From contig CATONX010000010.1 of NCBI GenBank assembly GCA_951801675.1, forward strand, positions 1 to 64,000: a DNA stretch of 64,000 nucleotides, written 5' to 3'. Of this stretch, positions 9,884 through 18,835 are shown one piece after another. The notes beneath the pieces were generated by a model that made no database searches, was not told the origin of the DNA, and saw only the letters and a list, made by a program, of their open reading frames with translations. Positions within the stretch are counted from its first letter, which is position 1. Every line of letters begins with the position of its first letter. The translations under genes were made by a program, and so were the position numbers. This stretch comes from an uncultured Eubacteriales bacterium (GTDB lineage Bacteria > Bacillota > Clostridia > Oscillospirales > Acutalibacteraceae).

Positions 9884-10768
9884 TTGAAAAGCTTTTTTAA
9901 AACAAAACGATTCAAAGCCCTGCTGGCCGTTGTGCTGGTCTTGTCGGGGTTTATGGTATATTCGATTACCACCCATGGAATGGGGACCATCCCCTCTTCC
10001 CTGGTAAGCGCCGTCACAAAGCCGTTTGAGCAGCTGGCCTCCTGGGTTTCGGGCCTGGCCGATGATGTGTTCGGCGGATTTGTGCTCACTTCCCAGCTCA
10101 AGGAACAGGTGGCGAGCATGGAGGAAGAGATCCGCACCCTGCGCGAGCAGCAGGTGGATTATGCGCAGATCAAAAGTGAGAACGAGGAGCTGCGCCAGTA
10201 TCTGGACCTGAAAAAGGAAAATCCGGATTTTGTGCTCCAGGACGCCCAGGTCATCAAGCGGGACGCGAGCGATCCCTTTGCTTCCTTTACCATCAGCGTG
10301 GGTTCTCTCCATGGGGTGGAGCGGGGAGACCCGGTCATCACCCCGGACGGGCTGGTAGGTTGTGTGGACGTGGTGGAGGAGACCCAGTCCATCGTGCGCA
10401 CGGTGCTGGACAATTCCATCGGCATCGGCGCCATCGACAGCCACACCGAAACGAGCGGCCAGATCAGCGCCAACACTCTGACCCTTGCGAGAGACGACAA
10501 ATGCCGCATGAACAACATCAAGAGAGAAAACGCCATCAGCCGGGGGGACATTGTCATTACCTCAGGCGTTGGCAAAGGATATCCCCGTGGACTTATCATT
10601 GGTACGGTGGAGGAAGTCCTCCAGGAGAGCGACGGCATTTCCAACTATGCTATTATTAAGCCGGCGGCGGACATCCGCAACGTGCGAAACGTCATGGTCA
10701 TCAAGGAATTTGCCGCCACGCCCATTCCCGACGAATCGGTGACCGGCGACGGGGGTGGAACCCAATGA
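9884..10768 (+). CDS. mreC: Rod shape-determining protein MreC
   Basis: A 294-residue bitopic protein with an N-terminal membrane helix (ALLAVVLVLSGFMVYSIT, residues ~10-28). A coiled coil follows (LKEQVASMEEEIRTLREQQVDYAQIKSENEEL split over ~65-105). Then come the beta-barrel domains typical of MreC (VIKRDASDPFASFTISVGSLHGVERGDPV; GDIVITSGVGKGYPRGLIIGTV). It links MreB to the extracellular penicillin-binding proteins of the elongasome. It begins at a TTG ten bases after AAGGAGG. Its stop overlaps the mreD start (ATGA). Confidence 0.93.
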   Translation: MKSFFKTKRFKALLAVVLVLSGFMVYSITTHGMGTIPSSLVSAVTKPFEQLASWVSGLADDVFGGFVLTSQLKEQVASMEEEIRTLREQQVDYAQIKSENEELRQYLDLKKENPDFVLQDAQVIKRDASDPFASFTISVGSLHGVERGDPVITPDGLVGCVDVVEETQSIVRTVLDNSIGIGAIDSHTETSGQISANTLTLARDDKCRMNNIKRENAISRGDIVITSGVGKGYPRGLIIGTVEEVLQESDGISNYAIIKPAADIRNVRNVMVIKEFAATPIPDESVTGDGGGTQ

Positions 10769-11286
10769 AACCCGAACAGAAAAAGCAGATCGTAAAATGG
10801 GCCTGCTATGTGCTTTATCTGCTCTTGTTGTTCCTGCTGCAGGTGACGCCCGGGGTGTTTCCCGCTCTCTTCGGCGTAAAACCGGTGTTTTTGCTGCCGG
10901 CGGTCATTTGCGCGGCCATGTTTGAAGGGGAATTCCGGGGAAGTATTTTGGCGGTAATAGCCGGCCTTTTGTGGGACACAAGCCGCCTTCGTCCCTTCGG
11001 ATATTCGGCAATATTGTTGCTGCTTTTCGCCTGTCTATGCGGGCTATTGATCGTCTATTTTATGCGCAACAACGTCTTGAATGCGCTCCTTTACTGCTTT
11101 GGCGGCTTTTTGGTTTATGAGCTGATCGACTGGCTCATTTTCTTTGTCCCCCACTCCAATGGGGACGCAATCCAGGCTCTTTACCAGGTGATATTGCCTC
11201 GAATTGTGTATTCCATGCTGTTTGTTCCGTTGTTTTACTGGCTCTCCTCAAAGCTTTCTAAAAGGCTGGCGATAGAGCCCCAATAA
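10765..11286 (+). CDS. mreD: Rod shape-determining protein MreD
   Basis: A 173-residue hydrophobic protein with about five membrane segments (for example YVLYLLLLFLLQVTPGVFPALF, AVIAGLLWDTS, AILLLLFACLCGLLIVYF, LLYCFGGFLVYELIDWLIFF). It has the WDxxxxxxxG-like MreD loop (GLLWDTSRLRPFGYSA). It works with MreC in the elongasome membrane complex. Four-base overlap with mreC gives translational coupling; the PBP gene follows 31 bases later. Confidence 0.9.
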   Translation: MKPEQKKQIVKWACYVLYLLLLFLLQVTPGVFPALFGVKPVFLLPAVICAAMFEGEFRGSILAVIAGLLWDTSRLRPFGYSAILLLLFACLCGLLIVYFMRNNVLNALLYCFGGFLVYELIDWLIFFVPHSNGDAIQALYQVILPRIVYSMLFVPLFYWLSSKLSKRLAIEPQ

Positions 11287-11317
11287 TCGTACCCCAGGTA
11301 CAGAAAGGCAGGCTGAA

Positions 11318-13411
11318 ATGGAAGAAAAAAAACACACGGCGCGAAGAATGATCATGCTTGTTTGCGTGCTGGCCATAGCGGTGGTGTATGTGGTGCGTTT
11401 GGCCGAATATCAGCTTGTCAAGGGCGAGCAATTCGTCCGGCAGACCACTTCCCAGACCCAGACCACCATTCCCGCCAACGCCGCCCGGGGGGAAATCTAC
11501 GATGCCAACGGCCGCCCGCTGGTGGTCAACCACATCGGGTATTCGGTTTTGTTTTTACGTCAGTACATGACCAAGGACACCCAGAACCAAACCATCCTGA
11601 CCCTGACCACCCATCTGCGGGAAAACGGGGAAACCTGGAACGACTCTCTGCCTCTGGTGTGGGAGGGCCAGTCCCAGTCGGAGATTGCGGCCAATTCCCA
11701 GCCGCAAATCGAGTTTGCCGAAGAACGGGACAACGACATTGAAAAGCTCAAGCGCGCCAACGAGCTGCAGGGCTACGCTACCGCACAGAACTGCTATGAT
11801 GCTCTGGTGAAGAAATACGAAATTGATAAGATAGAAGGATTGACTCCCTCCCAGGTGCGCGACATCATGGGCGTACGGTACGAAATGGAGCTTAAGCAGT
11901 TCTCCTACCGCAATCCCTTTACTTTTGCCACCGATATTTCGGAAGAGACCATGACCTACATCACTGAGAACACGCTGGAAATTCCGGGCGTATCCATCCA
12001 GAGCGAGGCGGTGCGCACCTATGAGAGCGGGGAGATCGCTCCCCATGTGATCGGCACGGTGGGAAAGCTCACGGCGGATGACTATAAGAAGTTGAAAAAC
12101 GAAGGCTATGCCTATGACGACGTCATCGGAAAGAACGGCATCGAGCTCGCGATGGAGTCCCAGCTGCGGGGCCAGCGGGGGGAAAAGACTCTAACCCTCA
12201 ATGAGCTGGGAAAAGTGGTCGATAATGAGATCACCAAAGCGCCCCAGGCGGGAAACACCGTGTTTTTGACCATTGATTCGCGCATTCAGCTGGCGGCGCA
12301 GGATGCCTTGGCCAACATCATCGACGAGCTGCGCCAGACGGCTGCGCCCGGCAAGGGCGGCGACGTCAAGTCGGGCTCTGCCATCGTGGTGGATGTGAAA
12401 ACCGGCGGGGTCGTAGCTATGGCGAATTACCCCAACTATGACATTCAAGATTACATCAACGACTACGCGAGCCTGGAGGCCCGGGAAGACAATCCGATTT
12501 TTAATCGTTCCACCCAGGGCCGGTTCCAGCCCGGTTCCACCATGAAGCCTGCGGTGGCCTTGGCGGCGCTGCAGGAAGGGGTCATTACCCCCAATACCAC
12601 CGTCTACTGCTCGAAGGTTTATACCTTTTATGCATCCTCCAATTATACACCTTCCTGTCTGGGCTATCACGGAACCCAGACGGTCACCGATGCGCTGAAA
12701 AACTCCTGCAACTATTTCTTCTTCGATGTGGGCCGCCTTCTTACGATTGATCGGATGAACGAGTACCAAAAACGGCTTGGACTGGGCGAGTTGACTGGCA
12801 TTGAGATCGGGGAAAAACAGGGCATTCTCGCCAGCCGCGCTTATACCGAGTCGCAGGGCGATATTTGGTATCCTGGCAACACCTTGCAGGCCGCCATCGG
12901 CCAGCTGGACAATTCTTTTACGCCCATTGAACTTGCCATGTATGCCGCCACCATCGCCAACAACGGCAACCGCTATCAGGCCCACTTGGTCAGGGAAGTG
13001 AAATCGTACGACCTGTCCCAGACGGTGCAGCCCGAGCAGGTGAACCTGCTCAACACCATCGGTGTGGACCAGCAGCATATCGACACGGTGAAGCTGGGTA
13101 TGTACCGGGCTGCGTCGGAACAGGGCGGTAACACATGGTCTTACTTCAAGGATTTCCCCATCAAGATCGCCTGTAAAACAGGTACAGCTCAGACCGGTGG
13201 AAATGAAGCCACGGTTTCCCCTCATACCCTGTTTATTTCCTTCGCACCGTATGAGGATCCTCAGTATGCGGTGACGGTCATTCTGGAAAACGGCGCCAAC
13301 GCTCCCACCTATAATTCCAATATCCGGGTTGCCCGGGCCATATACGACGCGCTATTTCTGCATGAGGATTCCCAGCAGCAGATTACGCCGGAAAACGAGT
13401 TACTTCCTTAA
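11318..13411 (+). CDS. Penicillin-binding protein 2-type transpeptidase (class B PBP)
   Basis: A 697-residue class B PBP. It has an N-terminal anchor (MIMLVCVLAIAVVYVVRLAEYQ), a dimerisation/pedestal domain and a C-terminal transpeptidase domain. Catalytic motifs are intact: SxxK in PGSTMKP (Ser ~407), SxN in KNSCNYFFF (Ser ~463) and KTG in CKTGTAQTGG (Lys ~620). It cross-links peptidoglycan outside the membrane. Position directly after mreBCD indicates the elongation enzyme (PBP2/MrdA role). No PASTA domains follow, which argues against the SpoVD/PBP2x septal type. A terminator follows within 50 bases. Confidence 0.92.
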   Translation: MEEKKHTARRMIMLVCVLAIAVVYVVRLAEYQLVKGEQFVRQTTSQTQTTIPANAARGEIYDANGRPLVVNHIGYSVLFLRQYMTKDTQNQTILTLTTHLRENGETWNDSLPLVWEGQSQSEIAANSQPQIEFAEERDNDIEKLKRANELQGYATAQNCYDALVKKYEIDKIEGLTPSQVRDIMGVRYEMELKQFSYRNPFTFATDISEETMTYITENTLEIPGVSIQSEAVRTYESGEIAPHVIGTVGKLTADDYKKLKNEGYAYDDVIGKNGIELAMESQLRGQRGEKTLTLNELGKVVDNEITKAPQAGNTVFLTIDSRIQLAAQDALANIIDELRQTAAPGKGGDVKSGSAIVVDVKTGGVVAMANYPNYDIQDYINDYASLEAREDNPIFNRSTQGRFQPGSTMKPAVALAALQEGVITPNTTVYCSKVYTFYASSNYTPSCLGYHGTQTVTDALKNSCNYFFFDVGRLLTIDRMNEYQKRLGLGELTGIEIGEKQGILASRAYTESQGDIWYPGNTLQAAIGQLDNSFTPIELAMYAATIANNGNRYQAHLVREVKSYDLSQTVQPEQVNLLNTIGVDQQHIDTVKLGMYRAASEQGGNTWSYFKDFPIKIACKTGTAQTGGNEATVSPHTLFISFAPYEDPQYAVTVILENGANAPTYNSNIRVARAIYDALFLHEDSQQQITPENELLP

Positions 13412-13422
13412 AAAAGAAAACG

Positions 13423-13459
13423 AGAAGGGGCAGAAAACCAGTCGGTTTCTGCCCCTTCT
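13423..13459 (+). terminator. Terminator of the mre operon
   Basis: A perfect 14-bp stem, AGAAGGGGCAGAAA with TTTCTGCCCCTTCT, encloses a 9-base loop and is followed by only a short T stretch. It lies 12 bases after the PBP stop codon. Confidence 0.75.
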
Positions 13460-13815
13460 TGCTATGGAAAAAAGAGTGTAGTCTAATTCGAATGGATTTC
13501 ATAGCAGGGCCTTTGAAGAAAAGAAGGGAGAGCGGCCTGATCCCCTAGTCCGGCAAAAGAGGGGTTCCCCAATTCAGGATCTGGGGCACATATTTATAAA
13601 TCTTTCCCTTGTAAAACACAGAAATCCTTGGAATAGAGGAGACCAGCCGAAGGCCTCTATCAGCCCTTTAAGGGCCGATAGAAAAGGATCAATCTTTATA
13701 TCTTTTCCACCGCCCGAAACTGGGCAATAGTATCTCGGAATGGAAAATCCGCCGTGCGTCATTTGTTGAAGCCAACGCTTTTTATGAGGGATTGGCAGTA
13801 TGTTTTAGGACAGCA
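13460..13815. other. Gene-free intergenic stretch with a small hairpin
   Basis: I find no credible gene in these ~355 bases. A hairpin at 13657-13681 (CTATC-a-GCCCTT / AAGGGC-c-GATAG) is the only clear structure. A minus-strand frame of 62 codons (13574-13762) lacks a good ribosome binding site. The stretch separates the mre operon from the convergent exopolysaccharide operon. Confidence 0.5.
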
Positions 13816-13850
13816 GAAGACCCGCCTAGGGTTTCCCTAGGCGGGTCTTC
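13816..13850. terminator. Bidirectional terminator ending the exopolysaccharide operon
   Basis: GAAGACCCGCCTAGGG and CCCTAGGCGGGTCTTC form a perfect 16-bp stem around TTT. It abuts the TAA of the Wzy-like gene on the minus strand. Confidence 0.88.
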
Positions 13851-15326
13851 TTAGTGATAGATTTCCTTATTGCGCCGGTAAACCAGAATCGCGCGAACGA
13901 TAAGCATCAACAGATAGCTGACCAAAGCGATATAAAGGAAGGAACGGAAAATATCGATAAAGGAGGAGCGGGTACCGGAAACAAGCACAATCACCAAGGA
14001 GATCAGCTCAATGCAAAGAAGCTCCGGCTTTTCCCGCCAGTTGCTACGGTGGACAAGGGTAAATACCCAGCCCAAAAGCAAACCGTATACCAGCATGGCA
14101 AAAACGCCGCCCCAGCCGAAATTGATATAGCCTTCCGCAACCATGGAATAGCCGGGGCCATAATTGAGATTCATCACATCCATCAGCCACTGGGCCAGCT
14201 GCGCGTTTTCCGCTGCCGGATGGACAGCCCAGAAGCCCAGATTGGGTATGATAGTGGTCAGCGAGTAAAGATAGGTCATACCATGACGGAAAGGATACGT
14301 GACGGGAACCAGGCGCATGGTATCCATCAAAACCCGCATGGTTCCGCCCAGTTCGCCAATGAGACGGAAAACCGGGTTATCTATGGTAAATAGATTGACA
14401 AAGAAATCGGAAAGAGAACGGCCGGTTTGGCCGCGGATCTGAGCGATACTGGTAAACAGACCGGCGACGAAATAGCCGCCCGCCGCCAGCGGAACCGCCC
14501 GCCGGGCGTTGAAGGGATGGACGGTGTAGTGCCACACACAGATCAGACACAAAAGCAGCATTGCCGTGTCGCCGCGGCCGCCCAAGTACAGTTCCGCCGC
14601 GGACTTGAGCAGCACGGCAAACAGCAGCATCCCTCTTTGCCAGCGCTTTTTTGAAACCACAAACAGGCATAGCAGGGCAGGAATCAGAAACTCCCCAAGG
14701 GATCGAAAGATTTTTTCCGATTTGGAAAGGGTAAGAAGATATTCCGAGTAGAGCCCCTTGTATCCATACTGAGCAGCTGCCTGTACGGCGTTAAAAATAT
14801 CAATCATGTATGGAACAATGCTGATTGCCAGAAGAATAAGCGCCGCTATCCGGATGACCCGCTCATGGGAGGGATAGCCCGGCCGCAGAGAAGGGGAAGC
14901 GGCAGGAGGGCTGGGCTTTACCCGCTTGGAAGTGAGCAGCCCGCCGATATGAAACAAGTTTAAGGAAATGAGGGAAAACACTTGCCCCTGGACCAGTTCG
15001 GTAGCGAGGAACACACGGCTGATGTCATACTGCGCCGGGGTGATGCCGAAAGCCCAAAGGAAGCACTGGCCATAACAGAACAGATAAAACACGCAGATAA
15101 AGATCACATAGGGGCAGAGAATCTCCCGTCTTACCAGCCACCAGGAAAAGACCGCCCAAAGCACACTCACCCACCCAAGCCAGCTGAACACCGACAAGGG
15201 CGTGTTCGGATCCAGATACATGCCGTCCTGGATCACCGTGTAGCCGTAAATCGAGATGCCGATGGTGTACAGGATGGAAAGCAGCAGCGCCACCGGTTTT
15301 TTTGACAGGGTCTGGCTATTGATCAC
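13851..15326 (-). CDS. Wzy-like O-antigen/exopolysaccharide polymerase
   Basis: About 491 residues with ten or more membrane segments (for example VALLLSILYTIGISIYGYTV, WVSVLWAVFSWWLV, VIFICVFYLFCYG, LAAGGYFVAGLF, LLCIELISLVIVLVSG, SYLLMLIVRAILVYRR). A large loop contains GGRGDTAMLLL and DNPVFRLIGELGGTMRVLM. This topology and its place in a polysaccharide operon fit an oligosaccharide repeat-unit polymerase working outside the membrane. I chose the GTG at 15326 because AGGAGG stands 5 bases upstream; it overlaps the preceding gene by 11 bases. Wzy proteins diverge strongly, so the substrate is unknown; a ligase is an alternative. Confidence 0.75.
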   Translation of the reverse strand: MINSQTLSKKPVALLLSILYTIGISIYGYTVIQDGMYLDPNTPLSVFSWLGWVSVLWAVFSWWLVRREILCPYVIFICVFYLFCYGQCFLWAFGITPAQYDISRVFLATELVQGQVFSLISLNLFHIGGLLTSKRVKPSPPAASPSLRPGYPSHERVIRIAALILLAISIVPYMIDIFNAVQAAAQYGYKGLYSEYLLTLSKSEKIFRSLGEFLIPALLCLFVVSKKRWQRGMLLFAVLLKSAAELYLGGRGDTAMLLLCLICVWHYTVHPFNARRAVPLAAGGYFVAGLFTSIAQIRGQTGRSLSDFFVNLFTIDNPVFRLIGELGGTMRVLMDTMRLVPVTYPFRHGMTYLYSLTTIIPNLGFWAVHPAAENAQLAQWLMDVMNLNYGPGYSMVAEGYINFGWGGVFAMLVYGLLLGWVFTLVHRSNWREKPELLCIELISLVIVLVSGTRSSFIDIFRSFLYIALVSYLLMLIVRAILVYRRNKEIYH

Positions 15327-16488
15327 TGCCACCTCCTCTGTTTTGCGGGGAAAGCTGATAGAGGGCATAAAGACGCGCCGCGTTTTCTCTCACTTCAAAG
15401 CCCCGGCGGGCGAAGGCGGCGCGCACCTGCTCGTGAGATGGCCTGGGCTGCCCTTTCGAGACTGAAAGGGCCTTCATCCAAGCATCTTTATGCTGAGGAT
15501 CCACCGGCAAAAACCGCACCAGCGAAAGCCCCAGGTCGGCTTCTTTGGACACCCCGTCGGAAACCACACAGGGAAGCCCGGCGGCCTGTGCTTCCACCAG
15601 CGCCACCGGAAGCCCTTCCATCAGGGAGGGCATGGCATACACGTCAAGCGCCTGTAAGAGGGTGCTGACGTCTTCCCGCAGGCCGGTGAATACCACCACA
15701 TCCTCAAGGGCGTAGAGAGCCGCTTTTTGCTGAAGGGATTCCCGCAGAGGCCCGTCTCCAATGATCAAAAACCGGCAGTCTATCCCCTGCTCTTTAAATA
15801 GGCGGGCCAGATCCAGTAGGAACACATGGTTCTTCTCCGGGATCATCCGTCCCACCTGGCCGATGACAAGGGTTTCCTCTCCCGCGCCGAACTGTGTGCG
15901 CAGCGCAGCTGCTGCGTTGGGATTGATTTCAAAGGCATCCACGTCCACGGCGTTTGCGAAAATTTCCACCCGTCCGGATCGGACCGCCCTTTCGCCGTAG
16001 AGATAGATCCCCGCCTGCCTGGAGCAGGCCAGCAGGCAGGTGGCGTTTTTGATTAAAAGGCGGCGCATGAAGGCTGCGTAGCCTTTCCCTTTAAGCGAAT
16101 GATACTTGAGAAGGCTGGAAGCGTGAGAGTGACTGATGCGGATGGGAATTCCCGCACGCTTGGCAGACAGAAGGACAAAACCGTTAAAGAAGAGAAGGTG
16201 GGCGTGCACCGCCACAAAAGGCCCTTCCTCTTCCATCACCTTACGCATTTCTTCCAGAATCTGCTTGGATCCCACCTGTTTGGGCAGGGAGGTGTGAAAA
16301 ATCCGTCCGCCCAGGGCGAGAATTTCTTCGTCGAAGTCTGCGTTACCTGGTTTTGTGCACAAAAAGTCAAACTGAAGGCGGTCCCGGTCGATGCAGCGGT
16401 ATAGGTTCATCAGCATGGTTTCCATTCCGCCCCGGTCCATCTTCCCCACTGCCATCAGCACGCGGGCGGGCCGGCTGTCTTTATTCAA
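15316..16488 (-). CDS. GT4-family glycosyltransferase
   Basis: About 390 residues, GT-B fold. The N-terminal domain has VLMAVGKMDRGGMETMLMNLYR (acceptor-side Gly loop). The C-terminal donor domain has IGQVGRMIPEKNHVFLLDLARLF, FLIIGDGPLRESLQQKA, VVFTGLREDVSTLLQALDVY and the EX7E motif MPSLMEGLPVALVEAQAAGLP. This fits a retaining GT4 enzyme such as EpsF in exopolysaccharide assembly. The start is taken as the TTG at 16488, seven bases after GGAGGT and overlapping the upstream stop by 8 bases. The sugar transferred cannot be told from sequence. Confidence 0.88.
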   Translation of the reverse strand: MNKDSRPARVLMAVGKMDRGGMETMLMNLYRCIDRDRLQFDFLCTKPGNADFDEEILALGGRIFHTSLPKQVGSKQILEEMRKVMEEEGPFVAVHAHLLFFNGFVLLSAKRAGIPIRISHSHASSLLKYHSLKGKGYAAFMRRLLIKNATCLLACSRQAGIYLYGERAVRSGRVEIFANAVDVDAFEINPNAAAALRTQFGAGEETLVIGQVGRMIPEKNHVFLLDLARLFKEQGIDCRFLIIGDGPLRESLQQKAALYALEDVVVFTGLREDVSTLLQALDVYAMPSLMEGLPVALVEAQAAGLPCVVSDGVSKEADLGLSLVRFLPVDPQHKDAWMKALSVSKGQPRPSHEQVRAAFARRGFEVRENAARLYALYQLSPQNRGGGSDQ

Positions 16489-17686
16489 GGATGCCACCTC
16501 CCGCGTATCGGGCGAAGGCCTGGTAAAATTCCAGGCGAGCGCCGTCAAGTGTTTCACGTGAAAAGGACTGGGCCTTTCGGAAGTTTTGCTCGGCAGCCCT
16601 TCTCATATGAGTTTCGTCAAAAAGCAGGCGTTCTAAACAGCGGGCGAGACCTTTTGCATCCCGCCGCCGGTGCAGATACCGCTCCTCCAGCAGCTCCGGA
16701 ACACCGCCCACAGCGCTGGCCACTGCCGGGCAGCCCCGGCTCATGGCCTCGATTAAGGCCCTGGGGAGCGCCTCCTGGTCGCTGGGCAGCAGGAACACGT
16801 CCAAACCGTCCATCCAGGTGGCCACCGCATCCCCTGCCGGCAGCGTCCCGCAAAATTCCACTTGGGACGCGATTCCCAGGCGTTGGGCTGCATTTTGAAA
16901 ATACGATGGGTCTCCCGGCCCTAAAAGCTTCAGCCGAAAGCCGGGCAGCTGGTCCTTGAGAAGACTTAAAGCCTCCATAGCGGTTTTCTGCCCCTTATAG
17001 CGCACGTTGAGGGAACCGATGAGGCCGAAAGTCAACGGTGTATGGCGAGCGAAATGCTCTGCGATCCGGGCCAGGCGCTTTTCCAGTACCTGAGGATCCG
17101 GACTGTCCAGACACACGTCGGAAATGGCGGCGGTGTGCCCACGGGAGGGGTAGAGACGCTGCAGATAGCCGTCGGTGACGTAAAGAACATAGTCCGCCGC
17201 CGCCGTATATTTTTTGGCCTGGCGCCAGAAGAAAGGAGCCAGCGCCTTTCCGCCCGGCTTTCCCACATACCACAAAGAGCCAAACCCGCTTGCCACCAGC
17301 TCCACCGCATAGGGAATTTTCAGGCGCAGGGCCTCCTGACAAGCAAAAAAGCCGAGCATGCTCGGCAAACGGATGACCGCACAATCAGCGTCCTCCAAAA
17401 TATCCCGGACCTGTGCGCGGATGGCTTTTCGGCGAAACAGGGCATCGGCCATCGAGCGATACGCGGTAACCGGGCGCATCACCACCCGTTCCCCGCTGGA
17501 CTTAACAAATCCCGCCCGTTTTTCCTTCGGGTAAGAGGCCATAGGCCTGACCCGGGTGGATACGCTGATTTCATCAAAGCAGGGCAGATACCGTTCTCTC
17601 CACAGGGAGTAGGGAAAGATGATGGAATATTGCTCGCCCTGTTCGTCACAGAGCATCACATTGTCATGAAAAAATGCCATTCTCAT
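16481..17686 (-). CDS. GT4-family glycosyltransferase
   Basis: 401 residues. The N-terminal half (MRMAFFHDNVMLCDEQGEQY ... FPYSLWRERYLPCFDEI) is divergent. The C-terminal half shows a GT4 donor domain: FGLIGSLNVRYKGQKTAMEAL, FRLKLLGPGDPSYFQNAAQRLG, VEFCGTLPAGDAVATWMDGLD and the EX7E motif LLPSDQEALPRALIEAMSRGCP, then AVGGVPELLE. The start ATG overlaps the upstream stop (ATGA). It lies in the middle of the exopolysaccharide operon and should add one sugar to the lipid-linked repeat unit on the cytoplasmic face. Donor and acceptor unknown. Confidence 0.85.
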   Translation of the reverse strand: MRMAFFHDNVMLCDEQGEQYSIIFPYSLWRERYLPCFDEISVSTRVRPMASYPKEKRAGFVKSSGERVVMRPVTAYRSMADALFRRKAIRAQVRDILEDADCAVIRLPSMLGFFACQEALRLKIPYAVELVASGFGSLWYVGKPGGKALAPFFWRQAKKYTAAADYVLYVTDGYLQRLYPSRGHTAAISDVCLDSPDPQVLEKRLARIAEHFARHTPLTFGLIGSLNVRYKGQKTAMEALSLLKDQLPGFRLKLLGPGDPSYFQNAAQRLGIASQVEFCGTLPAGDAVATWMDGLDVFLLPSDQEALPRALIEAMSRGCPAVASAVGGVPELLEERYLHRRRDAKGLARCLERLLFDETHMRRAAEQNFRKAQSFSRETLDGARLEFYQAFARYAGGGILE

Positions 17687-18804
17687 AGAGATTCCTCTGT
17701 CTTTAAACCGAGAATCGAGAGCATGTCCCCGTTGACGATGGAAACGTCAAACCGCTCTCGGCAATACCGAAGACTTTCCTGGCCCATACGCTCGCGCAAA
17801 CCGGCGTCTGCGCACAGGCGGCAGAAGGCGTTCGTCAGATCGTCCACATCTTTCGGGCGTACCAGGATTCCGTTCTTCTCTTCCCGTACCGTCTCCCGGC
17901 AACCGGGGCAGTCGGTGGTAACGATGGGACGGCCTACCGCCATAGCTTCCAGGATGGAATGGGGAATCCCTTCCCGGTAGTAGGAGGGAAGCACATACGT
18001 GGTGCATCCGGCCAGGTAAGGGACCACATTTTCCAGCTTCCCCAAGTATTCTACATCGCCGCTGTCCAAATAAGGGCGCAGGTCGGACATAGTAAGCTCT
18101 CCCGGATGCTCGTCAAAGAAGCCGCCAATCTGGAATCGGGCCTGGGGATGCTGCTTATGAGCACGGCGGGCGGCTTCACAGAACTCCATGACGCCCTTTT
18201 CCCGCAAAATACGCGTAATAATGAGAAAAACCGGGCTTTTGGGCATAGGCGCCGGTGCGAACTTTTCCAAGCTCACGCCCGACCCGCTGACCAGGCGGCA
18301 CTTATCCTCCGGCAGCAAGCCCCGTTGTACCAGCTCTTTTAAGTCGTCCCGGTTTTGAAAGATGACCTGCTGACAGGCGGAAAAGCCCTTTTTCAGCAGG
18401 TTGTTGGTGACGGTTTGCAGCAGCCGGGCTTTCGCAGAAGATCCGCCATACACCTTCCCAAGCCCGGAAATCATGGCGTAAATCCGTGGCACCTTCGCCA
18501 TGCGCGCGGCAATCGATCCATAGGCCACAGGCTTGAGCGCATAGGAGAATACCAGGTCCGGCGCTTCCTCTAGCATTGCCTGTTTTAAGTTTTGAATGAC
18601 AAAGAAATCGGCGAAGGGATTCTTGGAGGTGCGGCTAAAGGAGACGCACCGGTACCTTGCCCCATAGGCAGACAGGTCCACATTCGCTTCCGGCTCCGGG
18701 CCGACGGCCACCACCGTGTGGCCCAGGTCAGTCATGGCTTTGAGAAGCTCTCCACGCAGGTGGTAGATGGAATATACCGTTGGATTGACGACAAGAATCT
18801 TCAT
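17683..18804 (-). CDS. GT4-family glycosyltransferase, PglA-like
   Basis: About 373 residues. The N-terminus (MKILVVNPTVYSIYHLRGEL ... FSRTSKNPFADFFVIQNLKQ) and the segment LKPVAYGSIAARMAKVPRIY resemble PglA/WbpT-type enzymes, which add the second sugar to undecaprenyl-diphosphate-linked sugars. The donor domain has FLIITRILREKGVMEFCEAA and the EX7E segment YYREGIPHSILEAMAVGRP, then TTDCPGCRETV. I chose the ATG at 18804; the frame is open for 57 more codons upstream but those overlap the kinase gene. First glycosyltransferase after the kinase, so it may act early in repeat-unit assembly (inference). Confidence 0.88.
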   Translation of the reverse strand: MKILVVNPTVYSIYHLRGELLKAMTDLGHTVVAVGPEPEANVDLSAYGARYRCVSFSRTSKNPFADFFVIQNLKQAMLEEAPDLVFSYALKPVAYGSIAARMAKVPRIYAMISGLGKVYGGSSAKARLLQTVTNNLLKKGFSACQQVIFQNRDDLKELVQRGLLPEDKCRLVSGSGVSLEKFAPAPMPKSPVFLIITRILREKGVMEFCEAARRAHKQHPQARFQIGGFFDEHPGELTMSDLRPYLDSGDVEYLGKLENVVPYLAGCTTYVLPSYYREGIPHSILEAMAVGRPIVTTDCPGCRETVREEKNGILVRPKDVDDLTNAFCRLCADAGLRERMGQESLRYCRERFDVSIVNGDMLSILGLKTEESL

Positions 18805-18835
18805 GTTTTGGCATCCCTTTTGTGCCCAGCACGTG

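Noticed and set aside
13574..13762. Minus-strand ORF of 62 codons after the mre operon
   Set aside because: No ribosome binding site or promoter and no recognised family; left as gene-free intergenic DNA.
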